The notes under the pieces are model-generated. The model did no database searches, had not been told where the DNA came from, and saw nothing but the letters and a program-made list of their open reading frames with translations. DNA of 64,000 bases from Clostridium sp. Its GTDB lineage: Bacteria > Bacillota > Dethiobacteria > Dethiobacterales > Dethiobacteraceae. This document shows positions 26,430 to 36,233 of the stretch, piece after piece. The stretch lies in contig JAGXRV010000013.1 in the NCBI GenBank assembly GCA_018335695.1, positions 1 through 64,000 on the forward strand, written 5' to 3'. The first letter of the stretch is position 1; every line of letters starts with the position of its first letter. The translations under genes were made by a program, and so were the position numbers.

Positions 26430-27482
26430 TTAACGAGTAAGAGCAGGCAAAGTCAGATTGTCAACTTTTTCAACTTCAAAGTTTAAGTTGCGTGATACTT
26501 CCAGTGTAATCCTGATGATATCCAAGCCACTGGCCAAAACGTCCGGAGCGCCCACAGCAGAAATTACGACGGGATTTACAGCAATACGTTCGTCATTTAC
26601 CAGGATGGACGGGCCTACACAACGAATGGCTGATGTGACAGTCAGGCGTTGGCCGCCAACCGCAATGCCTTTTGCCCCGGTGGCAAACAGTTCGTTAACC
26701 ACATCCCGCACATCAGTTTCATGAATGATGGTGTCATTTGTAAAACCATTGGAAGCATCATAAATACGGACTATAATCCCCGGACCGCTTAACGCGGCTT
26801 GACCAGCGCCCGCCCGCAGCTCATGAAGCGTGACCCGCAGAGCGTCAAGCTCGCGGGTAAGCGTTTGGATTCGCTCCATCGCATTAACCGGCACAAGCAG
26901 GCGACCGCGACCTTCCTCCATTCTAACTTCTACCGTCAAGTCGCGGGTCAGTTCACCCAACTCAATCGCCTCTGTGATGCGCAATAATGTTTCTTCTTGC
27001 AAGATACCTGCCGGCTCGACCTGAATCCCTTGATTGCGGCTAAGCTGCAAGGCAAGCGACTGGTTACCCTTAACCTTTCTAATTTCAGGGTCTTGATTAA
27101 TAATGGCCAGTACGATCTCCCGCTGCCTTATATCATATTCTTCCAGAATTCTTTGCTGCGTCCTGCTGCCGTTGGCAAGAATCGCTTTACTTAAATCGTC
27201 AAAGTTAGTCGCCAACTCAATTTCATAACTAAAGCGGGAAAGAGCCTCATGAACCTGAGAACGCGTATCCACACCCTTGCTTCTCGCCAAACGACGGTTA
27301 TAGTCAACCAACTCTTTGGCTAATTCTTGTTTCAGCAAAAAATCTTCAGTTGTAAGCGCGTAACGGCTGTTGAACAGATAGAGCCCTGCAGCTAGCAGTA
27401 ACGTGTTGATAAAAAAAATAACCAGGATGATGACTAAAATTTTTCTCTCCGCCGACATGTTGGAATCAGCCTTTCGCACCAA
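26430..27482 (-). CDS. DUF881 membrane-anchored coiled-coil protein
   Basis: 350 residues. One N-terminal TM helix (about 14-36, ILVIILVIFFINTLLLAAGLY), a long charged region with predicted coiled coil, then the DUF881 domain (about 200-345) with SGPGIIVRIYDASNG and ELFATGAKGIAVGGQRL. The outside domain probably faces the wall. GGGAGG lies six bases before TTG 27482 and nine before GTG 27479; both are usable. DUF881 genes often sit near cell-division genes; here one is placed between dgkA and cdd. Function not established. Confidence 0.85.
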   Translation of the reverse strand: MVRKADSNMSAERKILVIILVIFFINTLLLAAGLYLFNSRYALTTEDFLLKQELAKELVDYNRRLARSKGVDTRSQVHEALSRFSYEIELATNFDDLSKAILANGSRTQQRILEEYDIRQREIVLAIINQDPEIRKVKGNQSLALQLSRNQGIQVEPAGILQEETLLRITEAIELGELTRDLTVEVRMEEGRGRLLVPVNAMERIQTLTRELDALRVTLHELRAGAGQAALSGPGIIVRIYDASNGFTNDTIIHETDVRDVVNELFATGAKGIAVGGQRLTVTSAIRCVGPSILVNDERIAVNPVVISAVGAPDVLASGLDIIRITLEVSRNLNFEVEKVDNLTLPALTR

Positions 27483-27561
27483 CCAAAGCCTCCCGTTGCC
27501 AGAATAATTGCACAGTTAACTTAGTATACCAAGCATCTATTAGAAAATTTTTATTAAAGTG

Positions 27562-27939
27562 TTAAAAAATATTAATTTTATCTGCAAGCAGAGGGAGAAA
27601 AATCAAAAAGCCGACAACTAAAGCATACAGGGACGCCAGCAATGCGGCGCCGGCTGCGGCATTTTTCGCCAAGCGGGCAAGCGGATGGTATTCCTTAGTA
27701 AAAAGATCAACTACCCGCTCCAGAGCAGTATTTAGCATTTCCATAGTAACGACTAAAAAAATAGCAGATAATAAAAAGAGCCACTCCGACCTGTCAAGCC
27801 CTAGCCAAAAACCGGCAGCCACAGCCAACGCCGCCGCAAAAGAGTGAATGCGCATATTCCTCTCGCTCTGCCACGCGTCCGCCAAACCACAGAGCGCAAA
27901 GCGAAAACTTGCACGGATATCTTTTGCTTTAAAGCCCAT
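27562..27939 (-). CDS. dgkA: Diacylglycerol/undecaprenol kinase
   Basis: 125 residues, three TM helices. Integral membrane kinase of the DgkA family; in Gram-positives the substrate is mostly undecaprenol. Family signature VTMEMLNTALERVVDL with the catalytic Glu at the membrane edge. The ATG at 27939 has GGAGG nine bases upstream; the in-frame TTG at 27948 touches that site and is unlikely. Overlaps the end of ybeY by 11 bases. Confidence 0.94.
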   Translation of the reverse strand: MGFKAKDIRASFRFALCGLADAWQSERNMRIHSFAAALAVAAGFWLGLDRSEWLFLLSAIFLVVTMEMLNTALERVVDLFTKEYHPLARLAKNAAAGAALLASLYALVVGFLIFLPLLADKINIF

Positions 27940-28390
27940 GTCGTTCAACCTCCACCACGGTTAACAGCAATTCTTCCATCTCACGCATCTCTTGCCGTTC
28001 CGCGTCATTAAGATGGTCATAGCCAAGCAAATGCAGAATGCCATGAACAAATAAATATAACAGTTCGCGCTTTAAACTATGACCGAAATTAGCAGCCTGA
28101 CTGGCAGCCCGTTCCATGGAAATAACTACGTCTCCCAGCAGCAGCTCACCTTCCGTCCTCAATTGCAGATCGTCCAGCAGAGGAAAAGAAAGCACGTCGG
28201 TTGGAGAATCGACTGAACGCCACTGCCTGTTTAGAGCATGAATAGTCTCATCAGTGCAAAGCATCAGGCTGACTTCCGCTTCAATCGGCAAATTATGTCG
28301 CAAAAGAGCCTCCTGCGCAAGACGCTCCAAATCGGCCAGTAAATTCGGCGGCAGAGCTTGTCCCTCTTCAATATTGAAACTAACCGCCAT
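27929..28390 (-). CDS. ybeY: Endoribonuclease YbeY (rRNA maturation factor)
   Basis: 153 residues. Single-strand RNase for 16S rRNA 3' processing and ribosome quality control. Zinc site HGILHLLGYDH (three His) near residue 120. Start is ATG 28390 with GGGG eight bases upstream; the upstream TTG at 28408 lies within the end of pgpH. Overlaps pgpH by 11 bases and dgkA by 11, so coupled translation is likely. Confidence 0.94.
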   Translation of the reverse strand: MAVSFNIEEGQALPPNLLADLERLAQEALLRHNLPIEAEVSLMLCTDETIHALNRQWRSVDSPTDVLSFPLLDDLQLRTEGELLLGDVVISMERAASQAANFGHSLKRELLYLFVHGILHLLGYDHLNDAERQEMREMEELLLTVVEVERHGL

Positions 28391-30494
28391 TTTTTCTGCC
28401 CCTTTCAATTTCCGCTTTCAATTCACTTTCCGGATATTTGATTCTGGTGTGATAAATCCCCGAGAGAATTTTTACAAAAACAATCGACATCTTATCCAAA
28501 TCCCTTAATGTTAAATCGCAATTGCTTAATTGTCCGTCGTTTAATTTTTCCTTAACAATTTTACGTACGACGCCTTCAATCTTGCCGGAAAAAGGTTTTG
28601 GCATTGACCTTGCGGCTGCTTCCACCGAATCAGCCAGCAAAATAATGGCCGCCTCCTTGCTTTGCGGCAGCGGAGCTTCGTAGCGGAAATCGTCTTGGCA
28701 TAACTGATTTTTGCCGTTTTGAGATATTTCCGCTTGGCGGTAAAAGTAAGAGACAAGACTGTTGCCGTGGTGCTGGACGATAATATCCTGAATTACCGGC
28801 GGCAGTCTGTAGCGACGCGCCAACTCCAGGCCATCTTTAATGTGAGAGGTAATAATCAGAGTACTAAGATTAGGGGAAATTTTTTCATGAGGATTTTCCC
28901 CCAACTGATTTTCAATAAAAAAGTAAGGTCTTTTTAGTTTGCCGATATCATGATAGAAAGCACCTACGCGAGCAAGCAACGGATCTGCAGAGACTTCCTC
29001 GGCTGCAGCTTCCGCCAAATTTGCCACCACCAAGCTGTGATGATAAGTGCCCGGCGCCGTCATTAGCAACTTTTTTAAGAGCGGGTGATTCGGATTGGCC
29101 AACTCCAAAAGAGAAACAGCCGTAGTCAAGCGGAAACTGCTTTCCAAGTAAGGCAGCAAACCAATGGCCATAATAGCGGAAAACAAGCCGTTAACAATGG
29201 CAGCGAAGATTCCCACGCTAAATTCCCTAAGCGAAAAAAATTCCATCCGCAGCGTCCCCATATACAAAAACAAACCCGCCACAGTAAGCACGTTTAGCGC
29301 CGATACATAAAAACCTGTCCTTGTCAGGCTGGCTCGCCGACTTATTTGAGAAGTGCTGTAAGCAGCTATCAATCCGCCAAAAAGGGCCACCAACATAAAG
29401 CGCAAGTCATTGCCTGTAATCAGTGCGGTAAATACGGCAAAGACTACGCTCATCAGTACTGCAAGACTGGAATTTAACAAGACGGCAATTAAAATCACAC
29501 CCATTGCCGTCGGCACAAGATAACCGGAAAAATAATTGGCGGCAATGGCAAATGTGAGCGTAATCAGCACAATTAGTCCAAGCAACGTCAAACGTGACAT
29601 ATCAGCATAAAGATTTTGCTGGAAAGCAAACAAATAAACTCCAACGATAATAAACATAACCAGCAAAAGAAGCGCAAGACCAAAAAAAGCAGAATATCCT
29701 ATTGTCTCACGCAAAAGACCAAGCGCTTCAAGCTGAGCTATATGCTTCTCAGTCACCATTTCCCGCTCACCGACAATTTCGGTGCCCCTCAGAATGAGCA
29801 CTTGCTTGACAGCCTGCCTGGCCGCCTCTCGCGCTCGATTTGTAGCCTCCGCATTGTAAAACATATTCGGCAAAATGACAGCATGAGACAAATGACCGAG
29901 CACACGTTTCTGGTCATGCGAGAACAAGAAAAAACTGATTTCCTGCACAGCCTGCCGCCTAGCCGTCTCCAGACCCTCCGGCTTTATCCCTTGCTCCAGC
30001 AGCATCGTTAAAACTTCCAGCAACTGTTTCTGCATTTCCCGCAAATCTTCAGGCCGAGACTCAATCAACGCTGCCGCCTGAAGTTGATTTAAGCCAATTT
30101 CGGTCGCCGCTATCAGCTTTTCCTGCCGCGCTGCCCCGTCCAATTCCTGTTCATTTTTTACTGTCCAGACTTTGTTAAAAAATGTGTCAACCCGTTCCTG
30201 CGCACGACTTAGAACTGTAGGGTCATAATCAAACGATTCGGCGACCGCCTTTGCTGCTTCTGCCCGCAGCAGCTCCGTAGTATAAGTGTCTACCGCATCC
30301 CATTCGGCAACAATCTTGCGTGGGCTGAGCCTGCCAACTTCCAGGTCAACCCTTGCAGCCACCATTGACAAATGAAGAACAAGCAGCAAAAATCCGTAGA
30401 GTATTACCGCTAACAGCGCGCGCTGCCGGCGAGGGTTTTCCGTTATCAGCCGTTTTTTGGCTGCCATCCACAGGAAAAACTCTTTAAAGCCCAA
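28380..30494 (-). CDS. pgpH: 7TM-HD cyclic-di-AMP phosphodiesterase PgpH
   Basis: 704 residues. N-terminal TM helix, a large extracellular 7TM-HDED domain (about 60-270), seven TM helices (about 275-470), and a cytoplasmic HD domain with HHSLVVANLAE, FYHDIGKLKRPYFF and VQHHG. It hydrolyses c-di-AMP to pApA, tying second-messenger turnover to osmotic/wall status. TTG start at 30494 with AGGAG nine bases upstream, the site overlapping the phoH stop. Order phoH-pgpH-ybeY is conserved. Confidence 0.95.
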   Translation of the reverse strand: MGFKEFFLWMAAKKRLITENPRRQRALLAVILYGFLLLVLHLSMVAARVDLEVGRLSPRKIVAEWDAVDTYTTELLRAEAAKAVAESFDYDPTVLSRAQERVDTFFNKVWTVKNEQELDGAARQEKLIAATEIGLNQLQAAALIESRPEDLREMQKQLLEVLTMLLEQGIKPEGLETARRQAVQEISFFLFSHDQKRVLGHLSHAVILPNMFYNAEATNRAREAARQAVKQVLILRGTEIVGEREMVTEKHIAQLEALGLLRETIGYSAFFGLALLLLVMFIIVGVYLFAFQQNLYADMSRLTLLGLIVLITLTFAIAANYFSGYLVPTAMGVILIAVLLNSSLAVLMSVVFAVFTALITGNDLRFMLVALFGGLIAAYSTSQISRRASLTRTGFYVSALNVLTVAGLFLYMGTLRMEFFSLREFSVGIFAAIVNGLFSAIMAIGLLPYLESSFRLTTAVSLLELANPNHPLLKKLLMTAPGTYHHSLVVANLAEAAAEEVSADPLLARVGAFYHDIGKLKRPYFFIENQLGENPHEKISPNLSTLIITSHIKDGLELARRYRLPPVIQDIIVQHHGNSLVSYFYRQAEISQNGKNQLCQDDFRYEAPLPQSKEAAIILLADSVEAAARSMPKPFSGKIEGVVRKIVKEKLNDGQLSNCDLTLRDLDKMSIVFVKILSGIYHTRIKYPESELKAEIERGRKNGG

Positions 30495-30500
30495 GCCAAT

Positions 30501-31475
30501 TCACTCCTGATTAGCTCCCTGCTCATAGTCAGCATAAGCACGAATAATTTTCTGTACCAGCGGATGCCGGACGACATCTTGGTCAGAGAGGTGGATAAAT
30601 GAAATTCCCGGCACTCCGGATAAGATCTGCTCAATTTGTGCCAGTCCGGAAAAACGACCCCTCGGCAAATCTATCTGGGTGACATCGCCTGTGACAATGG
30701 CTTTTGAACCAAAACCGAGCCGCGTCAAAAACATCTTCATCTGCTCGGCCGTTGTATTCTGCGCCTCGTCCAAAATTATAAAAGCCTCATCAAGTGTCCG
30801 CCCGCGCATATAAGCAAGAGGCGCGATTTCAATAATTCCTTTTTCCATATATGCTTTGTAAACATCAATCCCCAAAAGATCATGCAATGCGTCATAGAGC
30901 GGCCGCAAATAAGGGTCCACTTTTTCCTGAAGATCGCCTGGTAAAAAACCCAGATTCTCGCCCGCTTCAACCGCAGGACGAGTCAAAATTAACCGTTGCA
31001 CAGAACGCTCTTTTAATGCTTTAACCGCCATAGTCATGGCCAAATATGTTTTCCCGGTACCTGCAGGCCCAATGCCAAAGACAATATCATGCTTGCGAAT
31101 TGCCTCGACATAACCTTTCTGCCCTAATGTCTTCGGTTTAATTTTCTTGCCCCGGGGAGTAATAAACACCATATCGCCAATCAGTGTGCGCAGCTTGTCT
31201 GCTTGCCCCGTACGAATTAATTCTATGGCATATTCCACATCCGGCAAACTGGGAACTTGCCCCTGCCTTAACAGCAAAAGAAGTTCCTCAAATAAGAGGG
31301 CGACATTCTCCACATCCTGCTTTTCGCCTTCCACCACAAGCAAATTGCCCTGCGGAATCACTCTCACATTGAAATAGCGGTCTAAGAGGGTGATATGCTG
31401 ATCAAACTTACCTAAGAGCAAACGAGTTTCCTCATTGTTTTCCACTGAGATGGTCTTACGGAACTGTTCTATCAA
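30501..31475 (-). CDS. phoH: PhoH-family ATPase
   Basis: 324 residues. Cytoplasmic P-loop protein with FGIGPAGTGKTYLAM near residue 134-148 and Walker B FIILDEAQNTT near 235; the TGDVTQIDLP motif is typical. Probably an RNA-linked ATPase/helicase associated with ybeY in ribosome quality control; the exact reaction is not settled for this family. TTG start is likely. Lies six bases after yqfD. Confidence 0.94.
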   Translation of the reverse strand: MIEQFRKTISVENNEETRLLLGKFDQHITLLDRYFNVRVIPQGNLLVVEGEKQDVENVALLFEELLLLLRQGQVPSLPDVEYAIELIRTGQADKLRTLIGDMVFITPRGKKIKPKTLGQKGYVEAIRKHDIVFGIGPAGTGKTYLAMTMAVKALKERSVQRLILTRPAVEAGENLGFLPGDLQEKVDPYLRPLYDALHDLLGIDVYKAYMEKGIIEIAPLAYMRGRTLDEAFIILDEAQNTTAEQMKMFLTRLGFGSKAIVTGDVTQIDLPRGRFSGLAQIEQILSGVPGISFIHLSDQDVVRHPLVQKIIRAYADYEQGANQE

Positions 31476-31480
31476 AACCC

Positions 31481-32686
31481 TTAATCGCCTCCCGAATCTT
31501 CATCTTTCGCTATGTTCTCTCTGGTTTCCAAAACGTGGCGGACACCGACAAACCCTTCACGACCCGGGTCTTGATCTGTTACTGTAACAGACAAAACAGC
31601 AACGCCTGCCGGCAATTGGCTCTCCGCCAAAAAACGGGCGCGTTCCGCCGCCAGTTTACGCGCCTGTTCCGGCGCCAGCCTCTGCTTGCGGCGCTCAATT
31701 TCATAGCTTGACTCTGTTAACAATTCGACAGGGAAAGGCAGAATCCCTCTAAAAAGAGCTGACCTAACGGCAGACCGTTCATAATCAATGTAAGGTATCT
31801 GCTGACGTCCTACTCTTAAGACAGGCTGTCCGTCAATAAGCAGTGTCCAGACACTCACATGCCGCCCCGTCGGGATACGCTCTGTTTCCACAAGGGCAGC
31901 CTCACCATAACCTTCATACCAAACTTGCGCCCACACTTCACCGCGAGCACGAACAGCAACGGCTTGCGGGATAGCTGTGCCGTCTTGCTGCGCCTGGGGC
32001 CGCAGAGCGCCCTCAATTAAAAGCTGCCCCTTGCTGACTGTATCACCGGGAGCAACACGTGCCACACCGGAAATCACCATCACTCTATAAACCAACCCGT
32101 CCTTTGCTGCCACAAGATGTCCCGGCCGCTCAAGAGCGACCGGTGGTTTAATTTTCTCCTTCACCTCTATCACCATACGCGTGCCGCGCATTTGCACGCC
32201 TACCCATGCCAGTTCCGGTTCGGCAAGTATCAGTTGATGAGCAAGCTCATCTTTATTTAGTCGCCATTTTGGCACACCGGGACGCGCACCCGCATCGGCT
32301 GCCAGGCGACGGATGTGTTCTGAATCAATCCTTTCATTACCCTCCACACTGACAAACAGCACGAAAGAAGAAAGAGTGTAGAGGGTGGTCACAAAAAAAA
32401 GCAAACCTATTACCAAACCGCGGCGGCGAATCAGGCGGCTGATTAAAAATGCCAGACCTGCTCTGCGCTTAATCCGCAGACGGCAGCCGCTTCTTTTGGC
32501 CAAATGGCGCAAATCAAAAAAACTATCGACATCGGCGTTCAGCACGGCATATTCCGGCCCATGCCGAATATTCCATAAAGGTATTCCCTCTTGCATAGCA
32601 AGATTAATAAATTTTTCTGTCGCTCTTCCGGTTACGGAAATCTCCAGATAACCGGTGACTGCGTAACGTATTTTCGGGATAGACAC
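31481..32686 (-). CDS. yqfD: Sporulation protein YqfD
   Basis: 401 residues. Membrane protein with an N-terminal domain (about 1-85), one TM helix at about 90-110 (LVIGLLFFVTTLYTLSSFVLF), and a long outside part. Family yqfD, needed for efficient spore formation in Bacillus under sigma-E control. Start GTG 32686 with GGGGGAG seven to eight bases upstream gives the normal length (about 398 in B. subtilis); the frame is open to 32746 but overlaps yqfC. The forespore/mother-cell role is known for the family only. Confidence 0.92.
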   Translation of the reverse strand: MSIPKIRYAVTGYLEISVTGRATEKFINLAMQEGIPLWNIRHGPEYAVLNADVDSFFDLRHLAKRSGCRLRIKRRAGLAFLISRLIRRRGLVIGLLFFVTTLYTLSSFVLFVSVEGNERIDSEHIRRLAADAGARPGVPKWRLNKDELAHQLILAEPELAWVGVQMRGTRMVIEVKEKIKPPVALERPGHLVAAKDGLVYRVMVISGVARVAPGDTVSKGQLLIEGALRPQAQQDGTAIPQAVAVRARGEVWAQVWYEGYGEAALVETERIPTGRHVSVWTLLIDGQPVLRVGRQQIPYIDYERSAVRSALFRGILPFPVELLTESSYEIERRKQRLAPEQARKLAAERARFLAESQLPAGVAVLSVTVTDQDPGREGFVGVRHVLETRENIAKDEDSGGD

Positions 32687-32708
32687 GCCTTCTCCCCCCA
32701 CTCCAGCG

Positions 32709-32990
32709 TTAAAACTCGTAGCGCACCGTGTTGATAGTACCGTCAATCGCTATCTCTTCGCTGCCGAGATAGCGGATTATCAAGTCTGAACCGCTGATAA
32801 TCAGCTCTCCACCGTTAACGGAAAGTCGGATTATTTCAGAGCTGTATTCTATCACGCCACGGTGGTTCTCCAGATAACACTGCAAATTGCCGATTACTGT
32901 CAGCCGCGGCAGGTTCAGCACAATTTCCCGCGGCAACTCAAGCAAATCAGCAAGATTTTGACGCCATTTCCCCGCACTTTTGCCGCTCAC
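32709..32990 (-). CDS. yqfC: Sporulation protein YqfC
   Basis: 93 residues, the usual size. Recognised by LPREIVLNLPRLTVIGN, the repeating beta pattern and IRYLGSEEIAIDGTINTVRYEF at the C-terminus. Pairs with yqfD 22 bases downstream. A strong minus-strand terminator ends the preceding transcript, so a promoter of its own, perhaps sigma-E type, must lie in the roughly 50 bases before the start. Confidence 0.92.
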   Translation of the reverse strand: MSGKSAGKWRQNLADLLELPREIVLNLPRLTVIGNLQCYLENHRGVIEYSSEIIRLSVNGGELIISGSDLIIRYLGSEEIAIDGTINTVRYEF

Positions 32991-33039
32991 GCTCTCGCCC
33001 CCCGTCTTTCAATAATATGCACGGTTTAGACGGTGTATG

Positions 33040-33073
33040 AAAAAAGCGCCCCGCGCTATACGCGGGACGCCTT
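33040..33073 (-). terminator. Intrinsic terminator before yqfC
   Basis: Minus strand AAGGCGTCCCGCG-TATAG-CGCGGGGCGCTT followed by T6. It ends the nfeD-floA-hypothetical transcript and isolates yqfCD. Confidence 0.85.
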
Positions 33074-33083
33074 ACGAACCAGC

Positions 33084-33500
33084 CTATTTTCTATATTTCC
33101 ACCGCTTTTTTGCGCGGGGCGAACCAAACACTTCGGCATAGATTATTCCTTGAAAAACAGTCGCCGCCAAAGGGCGAAACAATTGCTCTTGACTAAATAC
33201 CTCGCCCGATTTCAGCGCAGGTTCCACAACTGCAGGCTCAGAAATTATTGTTTGCGCAGGAAACAACACTTTTTCGGGAATCGTTTCTTTTTTTGTTGCT
33301 TCGGCAGCAAAAAATGCCTCTTGATATTCCGGCGGAAGCTTTATAGTCTGTATCGGCGGACGCGGCAAGCGTGGAACAGGGGGCACGGGCAATCCTGCCG
33401 GCTTGCTGCCGGGCTTCTGCCCCGTTTTTTGCCAATTCTCGGCTAAGGTGCGCAGCGCAGAAAAAATGATAAAAATGATAAAAATTATCAGATTTTCCAT
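33084..33500 (-). CDS. Hypothetical N-anchored proline-rich protein in the yqfB position
   Basis: 138 residues. N-terminal hydrophobic run (about 3-18) likely anchors it, then a short proline/basic linker (PVPPVPRLPRPPIQ) and a mixed C-terminal part ending in basic residues (RAKKRWKYRK). No family recognised. It lies 17 bases after floA and before a terminator, in the slot of yqfB in B. subtilis, though not visibly related. The context suggests a partner of FloA/NfeD. Confidence 0.6.
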   Translation of the reverse strand: MENLIIFIIFIIFSALRTLAENWQKTGQKPGSKPAGLPVPPVPRLPRPPIQTIKLPPEYQEAFFAAEATKKETIPEKVLFPAQTIISEPAVVEPALKSGEVFSQEQLFRPLAATVFQGIIYAEVFGSPRAKKRWKYRK

Positions 33501-33517
33501 TAATTAACCCCCCGGGC

Positions 33518-34498
33518 TTACTTATTTGGCACTCCCTCTTCTTTGCCGCCCAATCTGCCGATAGCATCGCGCATCTCTGTGTCTGCTTTAATATTTTGCA
33601 TATTGTAGTAATCCATAATTCCCAGATGACCTTCCCGCAAAGCTTGGGAAAAGGCAAGCGGAACTTCCGCCTCCGCTTCCACCACTTTGGCGCGCATCTC
33701 CTGAACTCTGGCAAGCATTTCCTGTTCATGAGCCACAGCCATCGCCCGGCGTTCTTCCGCTTTAGCTTGAGCAATCCGTTTATCAGCTTCCGCCTGGTCT
33801 GTCTGCAACTGAGCGCCGATGTTTTTACCCACATCCACATCGGCAATATCGATAGAAAGAATTTCAAACGCCGTGCCGGAATCAAGCCCCTTGCCCAGCA
33901 CCATCCGGGAAATACTATCCGGGTTCTCCAATACTTCCTTATGCGTTTCAGCTGAACCGATAGTAGTGACAATCCCCTCACCCACCCGGGCAAGAATAGT
34001 CTCCTCACCGGCACCGCCGACCAGCCGTTCTATATTGGCTCGAACAGTAACTCGAGCCTTAGCCTTAACTTCAATGCCGTTTTTCGCCACAGCGACGACA
34101 ATCGGCGTCTCAATTACCCGAGGGTTTACGCTGACCTGTACAGCCTGCAACACATCACGTCCGGCCAAGTCGATGGCGGCGGCACGTTCAAACCCCAAAT
34201 CAATCCCTGCCCGTTGGGCGGCAATCAAAGCGTTTACCACACGATCGACATTCCCGCCAGCAAGATGATGACCCTCCAGCTTGTTTACATTCAGATCCAA
34301 CCCGGCTTTATTCGCTTTAATAAGCGGATTAACAATTCTTGCCGGTGCCACTCGCCGCAGACGCATCCCCACTAAGGTGATGATACTGATACGGACGCCG
34401 GCGGCTAAAGCCGAAATCCACAGACCAAGCGGGATAACACTTAACAGTAAAGACATACCCAGAACAATCAAACCAATCAGAATTAGAAATTCAACCAT
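33518..34498 (-). CDS. floA: Flotillin-like protein FloA
   Basis: 326 residues. Forms membrane microdomains (functional rafts). N-terminal hydrophobic hairpin (about 4-40), SPFH/PHB-like domain, then a coiled-coil of A/E/K/R repeats ([21 protein letters not shown]). Start: GGAGG eight bases before ATG 34498; the frame begins at 34513 but that ATG overlaps the site. NfeD is encoded just upstream, the standard floA-nfeD pair. Confidence 0.95.
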   Translation of the reverse strand: MVEFLILIGLIVLGMSLLLSVIPLGLWISALAAGVRISIITLVGMRLRRVAPARIVNPLIKANKAGLDLNVNKLEGHHLAGGNVDRVVNALIAAQRAGIDLGFERAAAIDLAGRDVLQAVQVSVNPRVIETPIVVAVAKNGIEVKAKARVTVRANIERLVGGAGEETILARVGEGIVTTIGSAETHKEVLENPDSISRMVLGKGLDSGTAFEILSIDIADVDVGKNIGAQLQTDQAEADKRIAQAKAEERRAMAVAHEQEMLARVQEMRAKVVEAEAEVPLAFSQALREGHLGIMDYYNMQNIKADTEMRDAIGRLGGKEEGVPNK

Positions 34499-34502
34499 CG
34501 AA

Positions 34503-35825
34503 TCAACCTCCATTCATTTTTTTCTCACGGACAACAACGCGCGTTCCTTCTACAGCAGTAACAATAACTGCCGCTTCCTGGGCGATAAACCCTCCTTCAC
34601 TAACCACATCTGTCCGTTCACCGTTAATTACCGCCGTGCCTGAGGGACGAAGCGGCGTCAGTGCCACACCCTCCTGTCCCAACAAATATGTCATATCGGC
34701 AGGACCAACATACCCCTGCTCCCTTGTCTCTGAAAATTGCAAAATCAACTGTGTCCAGAGTCCTGACCGTTTAAGAAAACGCAAAGCAATAAGCAGTATC
34801 AATACTGAGAAAAGCATGGCCGTAGCAAACATCCGCAACCCCTCTTGCGCGGTTGAAGCTGAAAGCACCACTGAGGCAACTATGGCTGTAACGCCGGCGA
34901 GACCGATAATCCCAAAATTAGGGAAAAAGGCTTCAACCAGCAGCAAAACCACCCCGAGCATAAATAATAAAATCACTTCCATCCCGGCAAAACCGGCTAT
35001 AATGTGACCGCCAAAAAAGAGTGCGAAAGCTAACAAGCTAATCAGCCCAGCCACTCCAAATCCGGCAGTCATCACTTCAATCATCAGCGCAGCCAGCCCA
35101 ATGGTAATAAGCAAGATAGCCACGGTAGGATGTGTGATAAAGCGAGCCAATCTTTCAGCCGGGCTTTGCTCCGCCAGTATTACCGCCGCATCTTGATAGC
35201 CTAAGTGAGCCAATAAATCTGCGCGCGATGCAAAAATTCCGTCGGTAAAACCAATTTCCTCCGCCTCGGCGGAAGTAAGCGTCAGCAATTCTTCGGCGGT
35301 GTCAAGACCTTCAATTTCTATTTCACGCCGCACCATGGCCGCCGCTATTTGCGGATCCTTACCCTGACGCTCAGCGACCGTCCGCATTTGACTCTCCCAG
35401 TAGGAAAGCTCTTTCTCACCGACTGCTTCCCCGGTGAGATCGCGCAGTTCGGCAGCGCCGATGCTGCTGCCGGGCGCCATATACAGCGCCTGACAAGCCA
35501 GCGCCAAAAATGCGCCTGCTGAAATCGCGCTATAGCGGACATAGGCATAAATCGGAACAGGGGAATCGAAAATCAAATCACGAATAGCCGAAGCTGAGTC
35601 CACCCTGCCGCCCGGTGTATTAAGCTCCAATAAAATAATTTGAGCTCCTGCGCGCTCCGCGTCCTGAAACGAACGTTCAAGAAAGCTATGCAGGCCCGGC
35701 TCGACAGGACCGGTCAACGGAATAACATAGACAACTTGTTCGGCGGGGGCTGCAGTGCCCGGTATCGCCCAGGCAGGCAGTCCGGAAAAAAGAACGATCA
35801 AGAAAAGTGCTATAAATTTTTTCAA
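34503..35825 (-). CDS. NfeD-family membrane-bound serine protease
   Basis: 440 residues. Signal peptide or TM ([19 protein letters not shown]), a ClpP-class protease domain with [20 protein letters not shown] and the Ser region in [14 protein letters not shown] (about 100-112), five or more TM helices (about 230-370), and a C-terminal OB-like NfeD domain from about 380. Start is TTG 35825, six bases after a G-rich ribosome site; ATG 35840 overlaps it. Partner of FloA, its coupled neighbour. Confidence 0.92.
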   Translation of the reverse strand: MKKFIALFLIVLFSGLPAWAIPGTAAPAEQVVYVIPLTGPVEPGLHSFLERSFQDAERAGAQIILLELNTPGGRVDSASAIRDLIFDSPVPIYAYVRYSAISAGAFLALACQALYMAPGSSIGAAELRDLTGEAVGEKELSYWESQMRTVAERQGKDPQIAAAMVRREIEIEGLDTAEELLTLTSAEAEEIGFTDGIFASRADLLAHLGYQDAAVILAEQSPAERLARFITHPTVAILLITIGLAALMIEVMTAGFGVAGLISLLAFALFFGGHIIAGFAGMEVILLFMLGVVLLLVEAFFPNFGIIGLAGVTAIVASVVLSASTAQEGLRMFATAMLFSVLILLIALRFLKRSGLWTQLILQFSETREQGYVGPADMTYLLGQEGVALTPLRPSGTAVINGERTDVVSEGGFIAQEAAVIVTAVEGTRVVVREKKMNGG

Positions 35826-35983
35826 CAGAAATCCCCCCATATGTCAGAACCCATTTTAATTATACCTTATCTAAGCATAAAAGAAAACATCGTCCTAAAT
35901 ACTGTCGACTTTTCCGGTTCGAAACTATTTTTGCAAACAACTTTATCCCCTTGTTATCTTGCGGCAAACAATTATGGCTAAAT

Positions 35984-36013
35984 TTGACAAAAGGGTAGAC
36001 GTTAAAATATAAT
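35984..36013 (+). promoter_or_regulatory. Near-perfect sigma-A promoter of the hepT remnant/mntA
   Basis: Plus-strand TTGACA (35984-35989), 18-base spacer, TATAAT (36008-36013). Both hexamers are consensus. The broken hepT starts about 15-25 bases downstream. Confidence 0.85.
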
Positions 36014-36036
36014 CTGGGTATGAATAAGAATATAAA

Positions 36037-36228
36037 CTTTTAGGAACCTCAGGATTCCTCGAGCAGGACTTGGCGGAACGCCTGGCAAAAATGACCGCTT
36101 TTCGCAACCTTTTGGTTCATGGGTATGGCAAGGTGGATGACGAACTAATGTTTAAAATTATGCTAAACGATTTGTACGACCTCGATTTACTGTTAAGCGG
36201 CATACGTCGACTGTTAAATCAGGAGTGA
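36037..36228 (+). pseudogene. hepT: 5'-truncated hepT (HEPN RNase toxin) remnant
   Basis: Open, coding-like frame from 36028 (preceded by TAA) to TGA 36226-36228 with no good start codon. The translation LAERLAKMTAFRNLLVHGYGK shows the HepT catalytic RX4-6HXY motif (RNLLVHGY), then a helical C-terminus (LNDLYDLDLLLSGIRRLL). A complete HepT is about 135-140 residues, so the N-terminal half is missing. The promoter TATAAT lies directly before it, so a deletion has joined the promoter to the second half. A short product from TTG 36070 or ATG 36091 cannot be excluded. Confidence 0.7.
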
Positions 36229-36233
36229 CTATT

